NCBI GenBank assembly: GCA_964017045.1
Contig: OZ024798.1
Span: 8,081,793 to 8,145,792 of the forward strand
Direction of reading: 5' to 3'
Length of the DNA stretch: 64,000 nucleotides
DNA from: Omphiscola glabra
Taxonomy: Eukaryota > Mollusca > Gastropoda > Lymnaeidae
In this document: positions 1 to 11,307 of the stretch, in pieces
Numbering within the stretch: the first letter of the stretch is position 1
Layout of the letters: each line of letters starts with the position of its first letter
Position numbers and translations under genes: made by a program
Notes under the pieces: generated by a model
Told to the model about the DNA's origin: nothing
Databases searched by the model: none
The model's input: only the letters and a program-made list of their open reading frames with translations

Positions 1-278
1 TGTTGTTGATAACATCCCTAGCCCCCACCCCTCGTGTCAACCTTTATCTTCATCCAGCAATTCTCATCGATCAGAAAATGATCAATTGTTTATTTGCAAC
101 TCCAATCTCCCGCTCTCTGTGTACACATTAACCACGCACTCTGGTGTAAAAGGTGGGAGGGGGTGCATGTGTGGCACTCATGGACAGCCCTACCTCCCCC
201 ACCACAGCACACGGACAGTGCCAAATTTGACAGAATGTTAGAGGAAAAGTTGGAACACGTGTTTTAACGTTGTGCGAT
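1..278. other. Unassigned single-copy sequence
   Basis: No convincing reading frame, RNA gene or repeat is visible. It leads directly into the 37-bp array. Confidence 0.5.
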
Positions 279-690
279 ATGAGGACTGTAAGCACCCGTT
301 TATTGTGAACATCTTATGAGGACTGTAAGCACCCGTTTATTGTGAACATCTTATGAGGACTGTAAGCACCCGTTTATTGTGAACATCTTATGGGGACTGT
401 AAGCACCCATTTATTGTTAACATCTTATGAGGACTGTTAGCACGCGTTTATTGTGAACATCTTAAGAGGACTGTAAGCACCTGTTTATTGTGAACATCTT
501 ATGAGGACTGTAAGCACCCGTTTATTGTGAACATCTTATGAGGACTGTAAGCACCCATTTATTGTTAACATCTTATGAGGACTGTACGCACCCGTTTATT
601 GTGAAGATCTTATGAGGACTGTAAGCACCCGTTTATTGTGAACATCTTATGAGGACTTTGTAAGCACCCGTTTATTGTGCACACCTTTTT
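279..690. repeat. Minisatellite, 37-bp unit, about 11 copies
   Basis: Units start ATGAGGACTGTAAGCACC and end GAACATCTT. Most differ by one or two substitutions; the last unit is degraded. The overlapping minus-strand frame at 610-888 is not a gene, because it runs across the array and a CA microsatellite. Confidence 0.95.
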
Positions 691-799
691 GTGCTTCTTA
701 TTGAAGTATAAATTGCATAAGATAACCAACTGCCTCTCAGTATATCGTTTTTTTAAAATCACAAATAATAATTTTCTAGATATGAATGTATGGCTGTAA

Positions 800-872
800 C
801 GCGCGCGCGCGCACACACACACACATACATACACACAAACACACACACACGCACGCACACACACACACAAAC
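800..872. repeat. GC/CA dinucleotide microsatellite
   Basis: A run of alternating purine and pyrimidine: (GC)6 passes straight into (AC)n with a few AT interruptions. Such alternation is the type of sequence that can adopt Z-DNA; that is inference only. Confidence 0.95.
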
Positions 873-1267
873 TCCCAGACGTTAACACTGATTGGTACGC
901 CTTTATTAAAAGCGTTACTTAAATGCATGTTTTGTCAATTACATAAAGTACATGGGAAGTTCACGCATGGCCGCCGCCTTTGTTTCGCAGGCTATTTCTA
1001 GAAGATATGTAAAAAATACTAATATTTTGGACATTTATAAATCTACGTAACCATGTCAAATATGTAATCACTGTCAACCATTTCATCAATGTCAACCCAA
1101 AATGTGCTACCCGTCCTCACAGAAGGGTCGCGAACATTCCTTAAAAGTTCCCTTTTTCACAGTCACTTGATATAATTTGACAAGGGCACCGTGATTTGAA
1201 AATGTTTGGGAACCTGTGATGTAAACGGCGCCATTTATTCCACAGCGTTACCATTTTTCCGAATATG
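873..1267. other. Unassigned sequence before the 38-bp array
   Basis: No gene is recognised. Around 1052-1100 there are loose ATGTCAACC motifs resembling the unit of the array that follows, perhaps a decayed edge of it. Confidence 0.4.
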
Positions 1268-1538
1268 CCCGATATGTCAACGATGTCGGTCATGTCAACC
1301 TTGTATTCCATATGTCAACGATGTCGGTCATGTCATCCTTGTATTCCATATGTCAACGATGTCGGTCATGTCAACCTTGTATTCCATATGTCAACGATGT
1401 CGGTCATGTCATCCTTGTATTCCATATTTCAACGATGTCGGTCATGTCAACCTTGTATTCCATATGTCAACGATGTCGGTAATGTCATCCTTGTATTCCA
1501 TATGTCAACGATGTCGGTCATATCAACCTTGTATTCCT
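1268..1538. repeat. Minisatellite, 38-bp unit, about 7 copies
   Basis: Units contain CATATGTCAACGATGTCGG and alternate between CATGTCAACC and CATGTCATCC, so a 76-bp two-unit pattern is superimposed. The period is not a multiple of three and has no stop in two frames, which creates two overlapping spurious open frames with 38-residue repeats. Confidence 0.95.
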
Positions 1539-1735
1539 GTTTCTCCGTGACATGGAAGTGAGAGCTAAAAGCCCTGCACGCCAAGTGTTTAATAATAGAT
1601 GGCCGTATGAGGGCACCAGTGGTAATGAATCGTCACACTGTCATCTCTTATTTATGAAATAAATAAAATATTGAGATCGTTCTAGATCTAAGTCAAATTA
1701 AATGATGGGAAAATAAATAAGAATGTGTCAAAATC

Positions 1736-1935
1736 TCAATGCAGGCCCACCAATGCAGGCCCACCACTGCAGGCCCGCCAATGCAGGCCCACCAATGCAG
1801 GCCCACCAATGCAGGCCCACCAATGCGGGCCCACCAATGCAGGCCCACCAATGCAGGACCACCAATGCAGGACCACCAATGCAGGCCCACCAATGCAGGC
1901 CCACCAATGCAGGCCCACCAATGCAGACCCACAAC
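1736..1935. repeat. Minisatellite, 14-bp unit, about 14 copies
   Basis: Unit AATGCAGGCCCACC, with scattered substitutions (GGGCCC, GGACC). It is open in several frames of both strands because the unit lacks stops. There is no sign of coding constraint. Confidence 0.95.
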
Positions 1936-2694
1936 CACTATCTCGATAGATCCATCAAGTCTCTTATTTCGTGCACTTAACACGCACATGTTTCAAACGA
2001 TCTGTGATTTCTTTTGGATCAGCTTTTAGTCAGTTAATCAGCCCCCCCCCCCTTACTCATGTCCTGGCATATAGACAAGAGCTTAGACGGTACGCAATAT
2101 ACTTTTAAACTCCACCCACTTAGCTCAATCCACAACCACCAAACTTAAACTCCACCATTTCACTTAACCATCAACCCAATACACTTAAAACCAACCCACT
2201 ACACACAAACCCATTCACTAAGCTAAACCCAATCCACAGCAACTAAACCCAACTTACTGCAGTTAAAACGACACCCATATCTCTTTCCCTCACAGTAACA
2301 TGCCAACCTCAACCCAAACACTACTTCAACCTCATCTCGTCAACCCCACCTTGAGAAACCCTGACCTGTCTCCAAATCATTTCCCACTTCATTCAGACTC
2401 TAAAAATAGACCCCCATTTTCTGATAAATACGGAGTTTATGACTTTTGAAAATAACCCGTTTATGACTTGGAGGTGACCTCTGTGATGTTCCACAGAAGA
2501 CGACACACACACATGCACACACACACATATATATGTGGATTGCATACAGAAAACAAATACAGCCAATTAACTATGATCAAAGTCAGAGGCCTGTAAAAAA
2601 CACATCGCTAAGAAAAAATATTAATATTTTTAATTTTCTCCTCTAAAAAACACATTTATCAAATACGATCCCAAATAGATTCCATTTCCAGTTA
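1936..2694. other. AC-rich degenerate sequence, no gene
   Basis: From about 2095 to 2300 there are loosely repeated AACCCACTNNACTTAAACTCC-like words, consistent with an old decayed tandem repeat. A C11 run lies near 2042 and a short (CA)n/(TA)n tract at 2499-2535. Nothing else was recognised. Confidence 0.4.
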
Positions 2695-2965
2695 GTTTCC
2701 CGTTTCCGATGGGATCCCTTTTCCCGCGGGATCCCGATCCTGTTGGGATCCCGTTTTCAAATAGGTTCCCAGATCCTGACCGGTTCCCGATGCGATCCAG
2801 ATCCCGGTTGATCCAAATCCCGGCGGGATCACGTAACACCAATGGGATCCCTTTTTACGAAAGAATCACATTTCCAGATGGGCTCCCGTACCTATTTGGA
2901 TTCCATTGTTCGTGGGATCACTTTTCCCGGTGGGATCCCCTATCACCATGGGATAACGTTCCCCT
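2695..2965. repeat. Degenerate GGGATCCC-rich repeat, about 18-19 bp period
   Basis: At least ten blocks of the type GGGATCCCNNTTCCC follow one another with variable spacing. The core is the self-complementary GGGATCCC, so the repeat reads alike on both strands. The open frames in both directions are artefacts of this symmetry. Confidence 0.75.
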
Positions 2966-4029
2966 GTGTGATCTCGTTTCTTGTGTGTTCGGTTATCACA
3001 ATAATGGACAATTAATCTGGAACTTTCCAGAACTTTCAAAATTATCTTTAATTCTTATTTCATAAGATTCCAAGAAACACTTTGAACGTTAATGAAACTC
3101 AATAAGGACATTTTGTCATTTTAAAAGATAATAGAAACAAATCGAAGCTTCTGGAATAATAAAAAAAACAACGTCATGAAACTGATCAAAAGATAACTAA
3201 GTGATAGTGAGACGATCTCCAGGAAAGGAGAGAAATTAATAGACAGAACTAACATTGCAATTAGCTTTCAGATTCCACTATATATCCCCGTGGAACAATA
3301 TAGAACGTTTTGAAACTTCTAGCGAAACGTCTGACAAATGATTCTTCTACATAATTGTTTTTCGAAAAGGAAAAAAATATACAACAAAATGCCATAACTT
3401 AAACCCTTTTTCATTAAAGTTCAACGAGGGGCCCCGGTAGGGGCTCATTTCATATAGTACCGTTTTAGTTATGCGTGAGTTAGGGGGCCCTATAAAAATC
3501 ATTTAGATAAATTATGGAGTTAAATTAATGCAAAAGTTGTCCAATTAACATTGTTTTAAAAATGCCGTAAAGATAAAGCCTTTTAAAAATTATCAACCTT
3601 TCTGGAAAATTCAATACCGGCCCTTAATGGATCGGATATTTATAATTTTACATCTACCATATTTCAATATGGTCTATGGATGGTGCTTTTACCAAGCTAG
3701 GCCTATATCCATGAATTCATATAGAATGTATAGTATTGTCTAAGCTTATTGATATTTATATAGCTTATATTATGAGTTCAGTACCCTTCTTTATTTGAAT
3801 ATGGATGATAAAAAGTATGTGTCCGAAGTTTGGTCAAGATCCATCTTATTCATGTAGGAGTATTTGTTGATCATTTTATTTATATAGCTCAAATAAGAAA
3901 ACACAAATTCAGGGCCCCCGGCGCCAAACAGAATATAGTTTAAAGTTCAAAAACCCCTTAGAGTTCCTTCCCGATAATGATGGATATATGTGCCAAGTGG
4001 GGTTACGATCCATCAAACCTTGAAAAACG
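2966..4029. other. AT-rich sequence without recognised feature
   Basis: About 1 kb of AT-rich, apparently single-copy DNA. Short ORFs on both strands show no recognisable protein. No RNA gene was seen. Confidence 0.45.
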
Positions 4030-4092
4030 TATGCGGAACAAGCAAACAAACCCACAAACAAACCCAGAAACAAACCCAGAAACAAACCCAAG
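4030..4092. repeat. Short tandem repeat, 12-bp unit (AAACAAACCCAG)
   Basis: About five imperfect copies. A related AAACACACAAACAAAC stretch follows at about 4140. Confidence 0.8.
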
Positions 4093-4470
4093 TTTGATCA
4101 AGATTCACCAATCCATGTAAAAACGTATATGGAACAAAGAAACACACAAACAAACGTTCACTTTTTAAAAATATATATTTATCTCATCGTGCCCCCCCCC
4201 CCCACTCCCAAACCGGATGACTGGATGAACAGATGTTCCTAGTCGATGTCGACGGACGAAAAACAACAAGATATATATTGATTTGATATATTGATTTGAT
4301 ATACGTTGATTTGAAGCGGCATACCAGGGAAGCCGTTTCGTGCTCGCTTCTATGTTCTGGAGTGTAGAAGCACCAAGCACTCTAAGAGGACCTAATATAT
4401 TTCCACATTCCAACCCGTTTTAACAGACAGACAGCATTCACGTCAAGTATGATTAAAAGAATAATGTAAG

Positions 4471-4532
4471 TATGTGGATAACGCTGGAAATGTTGTGTCA
4501 TTATGTGGATAACGCTGGAAGTATTGCGTCAT
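4471..4532. repeat. Two direct copies of a 31-bp unit
   Basis: Both copies begin TATGTGGATAACGCTGGAA and differ at a few positions. They lie at the start of a 99-codon plus-strand frame (4472-4771) for which I see no family resemblance. Confidence 0.85.
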
Positions 4533-5310
4533 TAAACGTTGAAATGAAGATGTTGCCTGATGAACGTGTGAGGGTAAGGTTCGGGTCGACGAAAGATCTT
4601 TATTTAGAAGGGGAGCGTTTTCCCCTCGGGGTGTCCCGTAGCATCAGACGGGGGCTTCAGAAGGATACAGACACACAAATTGTTATTGGCCTATCGCATA
4701 CTCTTAAAAAAACCTGCATGAATAGCAACGCCACAGGTTGCATCCGATTGGAATCAATGAAATTTAATTAGACTCTGGTGCCGTAAGAGTTTATTCGAAT
4801 AAATAATGGACAAGAGGGAGAGAATAAAAAAAATGTCTTGAAGTTCCCTGCCCCTTGTTTTCTTTTAAACTATAACCCCGCCAAGATCTCAGGATTGAGG
4901 AAGCTGTGCCACTTGATGGTGTGCTCGCTCGTAGCTAATGGATACATCCCAATGTAATCCTATTGAGTGGAGGCAGTGGCGAGGTGTGGCGAGGTGTGCT
5001 CGGGTGCTTATTGCCTCATTACAATAATGGAACACTGGAACACGATTATGTACGCCCCGGCTGTAGCCCACATTTGGAAGAGGATGGATGGGGTGTCGGG
5101 GAGGGTGGGGTGTGTGTTCCAAAACAACATGCTGAACATAGGGTGGCTAAAACAACGGCGGCGTAAAGGCTCCACCACCAACAACAAAAAAGCAAAAACA
5201 ACATTGTTGATTATCGACATCTCTTATTAGGATACTGCTAATGAAACGCTACCACAAACTAAGTCAAAATAGTCTGGCATGCCTTTTCGACGTTTGTCCG
5301 ACTAATTCAT
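4533..5310. other. Unassigned sequence
   Basis: It includes a moderately GC-rich patch at 4550-4740 and GGTGTGGCGAGG duplications near 4980. No protein family or RNA could be recognised. Confidence 0.4.
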
Positions 5311-5527
5311 ACACCGACGGCATTCCTACACAAGCACCACCGTCGGCATTCCATCACACGCACCACCGACTTCATTCCATCACACGCACCACTGACGGCA
5401 TTCCATCACACACACCACTGACGGCATTCTATCACACGCACCACCGACAGCATTCCATCACACGCACCACCGACCGCATTCCATCACACGCACCACCGAC
5501 GGCATTCCATCACACGCACCACCGACT
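5311..5527. repeat. Minisatellite, 26-bp unit, about 8 copies
   Basis: Units start GGCATTCCATCACACGCACC and end ACCGAC. The first copy has CCTACACAAGCACC instead. The overlapping plus-strand frame (5241-5597) is repeat-derived. Confidence 0.95.
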
Positions 5528-6117
5528 GTCAGTGGACTGGCTAGAAATTAACGATCTAGGCAGCACTCCAAATCCAAGAATAAAAGATAATCATTGACAA
5601 TAATACATGTTTTGTCTCTATGTCCGTTTTCTTTTTATTAAAATAGCCATAATAGTGGGGTCCCCCAAAATGGGCTTTGATGGTATTTTATTAATGATAA
5701 TAATGGGTTTCAGAGTTCAGGAAGGCTTGAAAAAAATGATCATTGTCTCCCGGGAGCCAAACACTCTAGCTAAGCCTATGACGCCCCCACCACAAAACTC
5801 ACGACTCAAAATTCCGCAACAACTTTTAGGAGGCACACAAATCAAGAGACAAGGTTGATATTAAAAAGCGTCCGTCCCTCCAGACATACCGGACAAAAAT
5901 AACCGTGTTTGCCCTTTCTTTGACCGTTGGATGGCGGGGGGGGGGGGGGGCAGCTCCAAGTAGACATCATGACCGGGTGATCAATAAATACTTTTGTTGT
6001 AGACTTGGACTAAATAGATAGATTCGGAATAAATTTTTCTGATCTCCTCGTCATACTGGGCGCTAGTACTAGTGTCATGGTCTTTGAATAGGAATCGGTG
6101 TTGGTTTGGTAGATAGG
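5528..6117. other. Unassigned sequence with a G15 run
   Basis: Nothing recognisable apart from a run of G at about 5936-5950. Confidence 0.4.
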
Positions 6118-6331
6118 GTGTCCGGGAGGTTGGATGGTGTCTCAGGGAGGGTGGATGGGGTGTCGGGGAGGGTGGGTGGGGTGTCCGGGAGGTTGGATGG
6201 TGTCTCAGGGAGGGTGGATGGGGTGTCGGGGAGGGTGGGTGGGGTGTCGGGGAGGTTGGATGGTGTCTCAGGGAGGCTGGGTGGGGTGTCGGGGAGGTTG
6301 GGTGGGGTGTCGGGGAGGGTGGGTTTGGGCG
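6118..6331. repeat. Minisatellite, 21-bp unit with 63-bp higher-order period
   Basis: GTGTCGGGGAGGGTGGGTGGG-type units. Three diverged units form a 63-bp block that recurs at 6118, 6181 and 6244, so duplication went on at the three-unit level. The array is G-rich on the plus strand with almost no C beyond the TCGG or TCCG motif. Confidence 0.95.
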
Positions 6332-6555
6332 GTTGAGCGAAGTGAACAGAAATTGATAGAACTGCCATTGTAGAGAAACTTATGTTAGAAATATTGGCTC
6401 AGTTTCTGTCAGGTCTGGTGTGGGTCATTACATGATTAAGGATGGTTTGGGTGTGGGCGAAGGGAGAGAATTGTTATAGCGATGTGAATTTCTTGTAGTG
6501 GTGTACCCTTCCATCGCCTGTGAGTTGCCTTACTTGTGACCTCTCACACACACAG

Positions 6556-6785
6556 ACCTAACTAAGACCTCACACAGACCTAACTAAGACCTCACACAGA
6601 CCTAACTAAGACCTCACACAGACCTAACTAAGACCTCACACAGACCTAACTAAGACCTCACACAGACCTAACTAAGACCTCACACAGACCTAACTAAGAC
6701 CTCACACAGACCTAACTAAGACCTCACACAGACCTAACTAAGACCTCACACAGACCTAACTAAGATCTCACACAGACCTAAATAA
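6556..6785. repeat. Minisatellite, 22-bp unit, about 10 copies
   Basis: Unit begins ACCTAACTAAGACC and ends TCACACAG. The copies are nearly identical until the last one, and decayed relatives (CTCACACAGACCTCACCC) trail to about 6850. Confidence 0.95.
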
Positions 6786-7479
6786 GGCGTCATGTCTCAC
6801 ATAGTCTCACACAGACCTCACCCCCAACAGAACTCAGCCCTCACACAATGTTAACCCCTCATACAGATGGCTCACCCCTCACACGGGGATAACTCCTGGC
6901 ACACATGGTTATGAGGAATCTATTAATTTCACCAGCCAATCAGACAACCTTATTCCCCGCAGCCATAACTCGGCTAGAATCGGAACGAGAAAAGATCAGA
7001 ACGACACAATGAGATGACTGGTCCTAGACTTGAACACATTGATTATAGCGAAAATAGAACATAATGTCTGGTCATTTGTTTCGACAATTTCTCAACGACT
7101 GACACAAGCAGGACGAAATAAGGACTGCCAACATAGGGATCTCATAGCAAGCTATATTGAATATAAATGTATATATATATATAAAATATAGCCGGATGTG
7201 ATTTACTGTAGCTTGTTGGTAGATAATTTGCAAATATCTATTTATAAGAGTTAATTTAATTAAAGTACTGCAAAGAAAAATGCTTGTGAATAGCTACAGA
7301 TAGTTAATTTACAACCATAGGGATGATATGATTCTCAAATCATATTTCCATTGAACCCCAGGGGTTCCCTTGAAAATCCCATGGGACTTTCCCCCGCCTT
7401 GTCTAATGGATACTCCATAAGCTAATGGCGTTGTTTGGTAGCGGTTAAAGGGGACCAGGTTAAAATACATTTCAGTTCA
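6786..7479. other. Unassigned sequence
   Basis: Contains a short (TA)n tract near 7160-7190. No gene recognised. Confidence 0.4.
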
Positions 7480-7645
7480 AATCTTTAATGGGTGGACCGT
7501 TTGTTCTGGTCTAATGGGTGGACCGTTCCATCTGGTCTAATAGGTGGACCGTTCCATCTGGTCTAATGGGTGGACAGTTGGATCTGATCTAATGGGTGGA
7601 CAGTTTGATCTGATATAATGGGTGGACCGTTTGATCTGGTCTAAT
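7480..7645. repeat. Minisatellite, 26-bp unit, about 6 copies
   Basis: Units begin CTAATGGGTGGACCGTT and end ATCTGGT. They differ by several substitutions, so the array is older than its neighbour at 7691. Confidence 0.9.
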
Positions 7646-7690
7646 TTCGTACGTCTTGGTAAAAGGATCATGTTGGAAAACTAAACTAAC

Positions 7691-8690
7691 AAACCCGACA
7701 CTTCGGTCAACTCTAAGGCTATGGTTATACTGCAAACTACAAACCCGACACTTCGGTCAACTCTAAGGCTATGGTTATACTGCAAACTACAAACCCGACA
7801 CTTCGGTCAACTCTAAGGCTATGGTTATACTGCAAACTACAAACCCGACACTTCGGTCAACTCTAAGGCTATGGTTATACTGCAAACTACAAACCTGACA
7901 CTTCGGTCAACTCTAAGGCTATGGTTATACTGCAAACTACAAACCCGACACTTCGGTCAACTCTAAGGCTATGGTTATACTGCAAACTACAAACTCGACA
8001 CTTCGGTCAACTCTAAGGCTATGGCTACACTGCAAACTACAAACTCGACACTTCGGTCAACTCTAAGGCTATGGCTATACTGCAAACTACAAACCCGACA
8101 CTTCGGTCAACTCTAAGGCTAAGGTTATAATGCAAACTACAAACCCGACACTTCGGTCAACTCTAAGGCTATGGCTATACTGCAAACTACAAACCCGACA
8201 CTTCGGTCAACTCTAAGGCTATGGTTATACTGCAAACTACAAACCCGACACTTCGGTCAACTCTAAGGCTATGGCTATACTGCAAACTACAAACCTGACA
8301 CTTCGGTCAACTCTAAGGCTATGGTTATACTGCAAACTACAAACCCGACACTTCGGTCAACTCTAAGGCTATGGCTATACTGCAAACTACAAACCCGACA
8401 CTTCGGTCAACTCTAAGGCTATGGCTATACTGCAAACTACAAACCCGACACTTCGGCCAACTCTAAGGCTATGGTTATACTGCAAACTACAAACCTGACA
8501 CTTCGGTCAACTCTAAGGCTATGGTTATACTGCAAACTACAAACCTGACACTTCGGTCAACTCTAAGGCTATGGCTATACTGCAAACTACAAACCTGACA
8601 CTTCGGTCAACTCTAAGGCTATGGCTATACTGCAAACTACAAACCTGACACTTCGGTCAACTCTAAGGCTATGGCTATACTGCAAACTAC
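7691..8690. repeat. Minisatellite, 50-bp unit, 20 copies
   Basis: Units begin AAACCCGACACTTCGGTCAA and end TGCAAACTAC. Length is exactly 50 bp throughout with no indels. Variation sits at two positions: AAACCCG, AAACCTG or AAACTCG, and GGTTATAC or GGCTATAC. Variant types are intermixed along the array, the usual signature of repeated local duplication and conversion. Confidence 0.98.
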
Positions 8691-9646
8691 AATTTATAAT
8701 TTTAATTTGTAAGAGATATAATTGGTAGTCATTACAAGTTAATTTGTTTAGTTTGCGACCATGAATCAGATTTGACTATTGCTTAAGATAAAGTTCAAGG
8801 CCGTTGTTGTGATAACGATAAACTAAAAGTTCAAGGCCGTTCTTATGATAACGATAAACAAATAACATTCAATTTAAGTGTTTAAATGTTAGTTTAAAAA
8901 TCTGTGTGTCATCACCATAAACTGTCACTCAACCTTAATAAAGATGAGACAAAGTCTATGAGTTCAACACTCTGGATCACCATCATGAGCAATTGATATT
9001 TTAATCATGAAATGTCACTAACATTGTGGGTTGTTTTCAAGAAATCTTGTCTTAGGTAACTTGAAGTCTTTGATTAGTTGACCTAATACAGTGAAGAAGC
9101 AAGACATCTAAAGCTTCCTACTAAAAAAATACAAGAAAGTGAACTTCCAGGAGTTGTATGACACTTGAGAAGCTCATACATAACAAACATGATGTTAGGA
9201 ACTTTAAATACTTGTGACTTGATGTGTTTGGATTTTCTAAAATTTGACTTGTTTATAATTTTTATACATGATAAGACCAACAGTATTTGAACATTAAACT
9301 CATTGATATTTAAAAGATTTGTTTTGTGGTTTTTATTTTAGTTTATTTTTGTTCATTTAGAATGAGATAATGTGTTAATTTACTTCAATGCTGACCAATC
9401 AAATGCAAAGAAAAACAATGTTTCAGCATATTATAACGTTACAAAAACACAATCACAACTTCAGATCAAGTATGAGCACCCCCCTCTACCCTTTCCCCAA
9501 ATGCCCGCAAACTGTACCGCGGGGAATATTTGACAATGACATCTGACAAAAAGCTCCAAATATGAACCAGTAGACAACACCTCGTCCGATTTGTGTATTG
9601 ACCACCAGGTCCTGAAGACAAGCCAACAAGACAAGACAGGTAATAA
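8691..9646. other. AT-rich sequence, no gene recognised
   Basis: A short two-copy repeat (AAGTTCAAGGCCGTTNTT) lies at 8788-8860. Otherwise only short ORFs are seen. Confidence 0.4.
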
Positions 9647-9898
9647 GGGGAAGAGAACTCTAGATCAGCAAAGTCGGGGGGTCCACGCGGCAGACGGCAG
9701 CCTATATTAAAGCAAACCCTTGAGAGGAAATCAGAAGTCTCTGGCCTGTCTGTGGATGAAAAGATGGACCAGGGGGCCATTCGCTGGCAGTGCACAAAGC
9801 AAGTGCTAGCCCCGCGGGGAAGTGCTAGGCCAACAGGCATGAGTGTCTTGGCTTTTAGCGGGAAACAAATTCCATTTCTTCTTCTGGTTCGGGAATAG
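9647..9898 (+). other. Unassigned 83-codon open segment in a GC-richer patch
   Basis: A plus-strand frame is open from the stop at 9644-9646 to a TAG at 9896-9898. It includes the stretch EVSGLSVDEKMDQGAIRW. The minus strand of the same patch is also open for 124 codons (9466-9840). Composition is clearly GC-richer than the flanks. There is no clear acceptor or donor at the edges and no family I can name. It could be a decayed exon, a piece of a repeat, or chance. Confidence 0.2.
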
Positions 9899-11307
9899 TG
9901 AGTTTGGGGGTTTGGGGGGAGGGGGAGAGTGCTAAAGAGGGGATGAAGAGGGGAAGTTCTGAAATTTGAGTTGGTTCATACAGACTCTTGTGTTGGAGAA
10001 TCTGTCATATTGTATTATCGTTTGTGCGTCTTATGAAGATTGAAGAATACATACACATACACAAATATGTCAAGAAGCAATGCTTTTCAGAGGTCGAACG
10101 ACACATACACTCACTTTTTAGGACCACGTCAGATTTATTGAGGAGAAAACACGCACAACCCATATATAACAATAAAAACAGTTATTGCTAGTATTTGTTC
10201 TTTTAAAACTTAGAATGCTCTTTCATGTCAAGTTAGACTCCCTGTGGAATGTGTACGCCCTGGCACCAGAGGCCGAACGACAGGCACTTATTTTAAGTGG
10301 TTTTAATTATGCCCTTTAAATAATATTGTGTTTGGTAGTTTAAGCATCTAAGCACATAAAAATATATTTGTTTTATTTCCGTGCATCTTTCTGGATAGCA
10401 TCAACATGTTCGGGCTTATCTCGGGCTTATCTCGGGCTTATCTCAGTTAATATGAATCATCCATTGCGTCTCACTCGCCTCCACGTTTAATAAATGCGCA
10501 GGGCAAAAGTCGACGAAGATATCGAGACAAGTAATCGATCTTTTAATTGAAGTTTTCGCTCAACATAAAACCACAACGATATATTTGAACAAGGAGGACA
10601 CAACTCCACCATCCCATGGATAAAAGAAAAACTATATTTTTTCCCTTCTGCTTAGCGAAACAATATTTCCTGCAGCATTGCGTAACACTTTCCAACAAAT
10701 AGACCGTTATCAAACAAGCAGGGATATTAGATTTCCATAAATCCTTTTCAAACATTGACACCTGGGGATCAACGGAGGAAATTGAGTTTATGATTTCAAT
10801 AGAGATGAGACGGACAATTTTTGTGAGTAGGTAAATAATATTTTTGGCATTAAATGACAATGTGGCATCGCCCGAGCAATACTGGCCAGATTTAATGGAC
10901 AGCGTATGCCATATCTTATGTAATGGTCGGGGGAGTGTTTTGCGTGTGTGTATGTCGGTGGGTGATGGGGTGCGAACACCACAAGTTGGGGAGGGGATAG
11001 TCGGATGCTCTAACACATTTTCTATAGTGTTGATCATATCACATTCACATATACATTTCTATTTTTATATAAAAAACATGGATTTCCATATTTCTACATG
11101 GCGGTGCGAGGACCCAACATAATAGGAAACTCTGGGTTACATAAACTAGATGTGAGAGGGGAAAATATTAAAAAAGAGACTAGTGGTTATTTTAATAGTT
11201 GCCGATAACTGAGCGGGATAAGAAGTATTCAGGATACGAAATTAAGGAGAGATAACTCATTGTCTATGTGTTATTAATACTCACTGTCATATTATGTTTA
11301 TATGGTA
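9899..11307. other. Unassigned sequence
   Basis: Contains the longest non-repetitive minus-strand frame in the window (10543-11037, 164 codons). It has no recognisable domain, no coding-like composition and no splice context. A small TCGGGCTTATC triplet repeat sits at 10410-10443. Confidence 0.4.

Noticed and set aside
1725..2029. Several overlapping open frames on both strands
   Set aside because: All arise from the stop-free 14-bp repeat unit.
3310..3345. GCGAAACGTCTG, as in hammerhead or Penelope ends
   Set aside because: No CTGATGA or CTGAAGA strand precedes it.
4472..4771. 99-codon plus-strand frame
   Set aside because: It starts in a two-copy direct repeat and has no recognisable family or coding signal.
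7691..8690. Regular array that superficially resembles a CRISPR locus
   Set aside because: The whole 50-bp period is repeated with no unique spacers. The same holds for all other arrays here, and the sequence is animal DNA.
9466..9840. 124-codon minus-strand frame
   Set aside because: The opposite strand is open as well and neither has a recognised homologue; recorded only as an unassigned open patch.
10543..11037. 164-codon minus-strand open frame
   Set aside because: No recognisable domain, AT-rich codon use like non-coding flanks, no splice sites, and an overlapping frame on the other strand.
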